6,481 bases of DNA, taken from Actinomycetes bacterium (GTDB lineage Bacteria > Actinomycetota > Acidimicrobiia > Acidimicrobiales > Microtrichaceae). Location of the stretch: NCBI GenBank assembly GCA_023392475.1, contig JAEVZA010000128.1, positions 1-6,481 on the forward strand, written 5' to 3'. The notes below the pieces were generated by a model. That model was given only the letters and a program-made list of their open reading frames with translations. It was not told the origin of the DNA and searched no databases. Both the position numbers and the translations under genes were made by a program. Below are positions 5,497-6,481 of the stretch, piece after piece; position 1 is the first letter of the stretch; every line of letters begins with the position of its first letter.

Positions 5497-6481
5497 CAGT
5501 CGTCACCCCGATCGGTCGCGGCGGCCCGCACGGGCCGCGCCTTCCAGAAGTAGTTGGCGATGCCGTCGGCGGTGTTCAGCCGGCGGAACGTCATCTCCAC
5601 CGTCATGCCGATCGACACCTCGGCGGCGCGGACATCGGTCAGCTCGACCGGCAGGCGGCCGCCGCCCTCGAAGTCGCACACCGCGAACACCACCGGCGGC
5701 GACGGCGAGTAGGCCAGCGAGTCGACCGTGAACGTGGCGACGGTCGCGGGCACGTCGGCCATCGGCGCCGGGTCCATGTCGTCCACGTTCCCGCCCACGA
5801 AGCTGACGCGGGCGGGCGGCAGGTGCAGCGCGCCCGACTCGCGGTCCTTCGAGCCCACGAAGCCGTACTTCCAGTCGAGCCGGCGCTCGGCCGCGGAGGC
5901 CGACATGCGGGCCGGCTCCGGCCGGTTCGGCGGCTGCAGCGGCAGGACGCCGCGCCACGCGAGGTACTTCGCGTACGGGAGCGAGTCGTCGCCCGAGGCC
6001 GCCTGGTCGGCCACCGTGGCGACGGCGGCGCGCTCACCGGTGGCCCGGAACAGGAACACGTCGGCGCCGTCGGCCAGCGCGACGAGCGCCACCACCTGGC
6101 CCGCCTCGGCCCGGTCGAGCAGGTCGGCGAGGAGCACCAGCGGGTGCGCGGCGCCGGTGAAGCCGACCGAGCCGGCGAACGTGTCGGCCACGTCCACGCC
6201 CGCCGCGCCGAGGCGCTTGGTCAGCGCGGCGCCGGCCCGTGCGTGCGGCGCGCTCACCGCGACGCGGCTGACCTGGTCGACGTCCAGGCCGGCGTCCTTC
6301 AGCGCGCCCTCCCAGGCCCGCGCCGCCAGCTCGTCGTAGCGCTGCTGGCCGAAGCGCTCCTCCCACCCGTTGGTGCGGAGCTCGCCGGGCGCGCGCCAGC
6401 GGTCGAGGAACTCCTGGGTGGCCGACGCCCCGCCGACGTAGGTGGCGGCGAGCGGCCCGTCGGCGTCGTCCGCCACGAGGG
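5496..6481 (-). CDS. HMG-CoA synthase-like (thiolase-fold) protein fused to a DUF35 OB-fold domain, N-terminus beyond right edge
   Basis: This is the C-terminal 327 codons or so of a longer gene. The frame stays open to the window edge, and the first visible residues already lie inside a domain. Counting Val1 at the GTG at 6476, residues about 10-150 resemble the C-terminal half of HMG-CoA-synthase/KAS III-like condensing enzymes: TQEFLDRWRAPGE (20-32), a candidate catalytic His78 in SAPHARAG, and GFTGAAHP (105-112) at the position of the KAS III G-N-T-S-A-A-S motif. Residues about 165-235 match the ribbon region that precedes DUF35 OB folds (WKYGFVGSK, 202-210; LHLPPARVS, 217-225) but have no cysteines. 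Residues about 240-318 are the OB fold (TFTVDSLAYSPSPPVVFAVC, 248-267; GGRLPVELTDV, 272-282; GMTVEMTFRRL, 290-300; NYFWKARPV, 308-316). The nucleophile Cys would be outside the window. The stop overlaps the thiolase start by one base. DUF35 proteins bind acyl-CoA and pair with thiolases, so a complex is likely. Confidence 0.82.
   Translation of the reverse strand, partial: LVADDADGPLAATYVGGASATQEFLDRWRAPGELRTNGWEERFGQQRYDELAARAWEGALKDAGLDVDQVSRVAVSAPHARAGAALTKRLGAAGVDVADTFAGSVGFTGAAHPLVLLADLLDRAEAGQVVALVALADGADVFLFRATGERAAVATVADQAASGDDSLPYAKYLAWRGVLPLQPPNRPEPARMSASAAERRLDWKYGFVGSKDRESGALHLPPARVSFVGGNVDDMDPAPMADVPATVATFTVDSLAYSPSPPVVFAVCDFEGGGRLPVELTDVRAAEVSIGMTVEMTFRRLNTADGIANYFWKARPVRAAATDRGDD

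Noticed and set aside
4216..5553. 445-codon open frame on the plus strand
   Set aside because: It is antisense to the thiolase, which has clear catalytic motifs. The plus-strand product is Arg/Val/His-rich with no recognisable domain.
6474..6476. GTG at 6476 as the true start of the fusion gene
   Set aside because: The frame continues upstream (a Leu codon precedes it), the protein would begin inside a domain, and there is no room to see a ribosome site. The gene is taken as truncated by the window.
1..6481. CRISPR array, tRNA, rRNA, insertion sequence or attachment site
   Set aside because: No spaced direct repeats, tRNA-like cloverleaf, rRNA-like stretch, transposase motif or terminal repeats were seen on either strand.

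Overview
The window is very GC-rich DNA (C or G at most third codon positions) packed with genes for coenzyme F420-type and flavin-type redox proteins and acyl-CoA enzymes. This points to a high-GC actinomycete, possibly a non-model lineage such as Acidimicrobiia. The lineage is inference; there is no rRNA or marker gene here. Seven coding regions are supported: six on the minus strand and one on the plus strand. No RNA gene, insertion sequence, prophage or CRISPR array was seen.

Layout in window order. (1) 1-838, minus: a membrane-anchored protein with a Gmad2-type immunoglobulin-like domain, running off the left edge in a Gly/Ser/Arg-rich tail. (2) 948-1892, minus: a luciferase-like monooxygenase (LLM) class F420-dependent oxidoreductase. 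(3) 1893-1969: a short divergent promoter region with a perfect 6+6 bp inverted repeat. (4) 1970-2401, plus: a small PPOX-class F420-dependent oxidoreductase. (5) 2402-2498: a convergent gap with two hairpins, probably terminators. (6) 2499-6481, minus: five tightly packed genes read from right to left. They are an HMG-CoA-synthase-like/DUF35 OB-fold fusion (5' end outside the window), an SCP2-type thiolase, a degenerate GGDEF-like domain protein, a second LLM oxidoreductase and a small flavodoxin-like protein. Junctions are a 1-nt overlap, a 13-nt gap, a 4-nt overlap and a 13-nt gap, so this looks like one operon.

How the genes may work together. The thiolase beside a fused HMGCS-like/DUF35 protein recalls two known arrangements. 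One is the archaeal acetoacetyl-CoA thiolase/HMG-CoA synthase/DUF35 complex. The other is the actinobacterial Ltp2-ChsH2 (thiolase-fold aldolase plus DUF35) pair of steroid side-chain degradation. With an LLM oxidoreductase and a flavodoxin-like protein in the same operon, the likely job is redox and carbon-carbon bond chemistry on an acyl-CoA substrate, but the substrate cannot be read from the sequence. The most unusual points are the GGDEF-like protein whose signature has become RPGTF, and the fusion protein, whose DUF35 part has no zinc-ribbon cysteines and whose thiolase-fold part has Phe where KAS III enzymes have a catalytic Asn.
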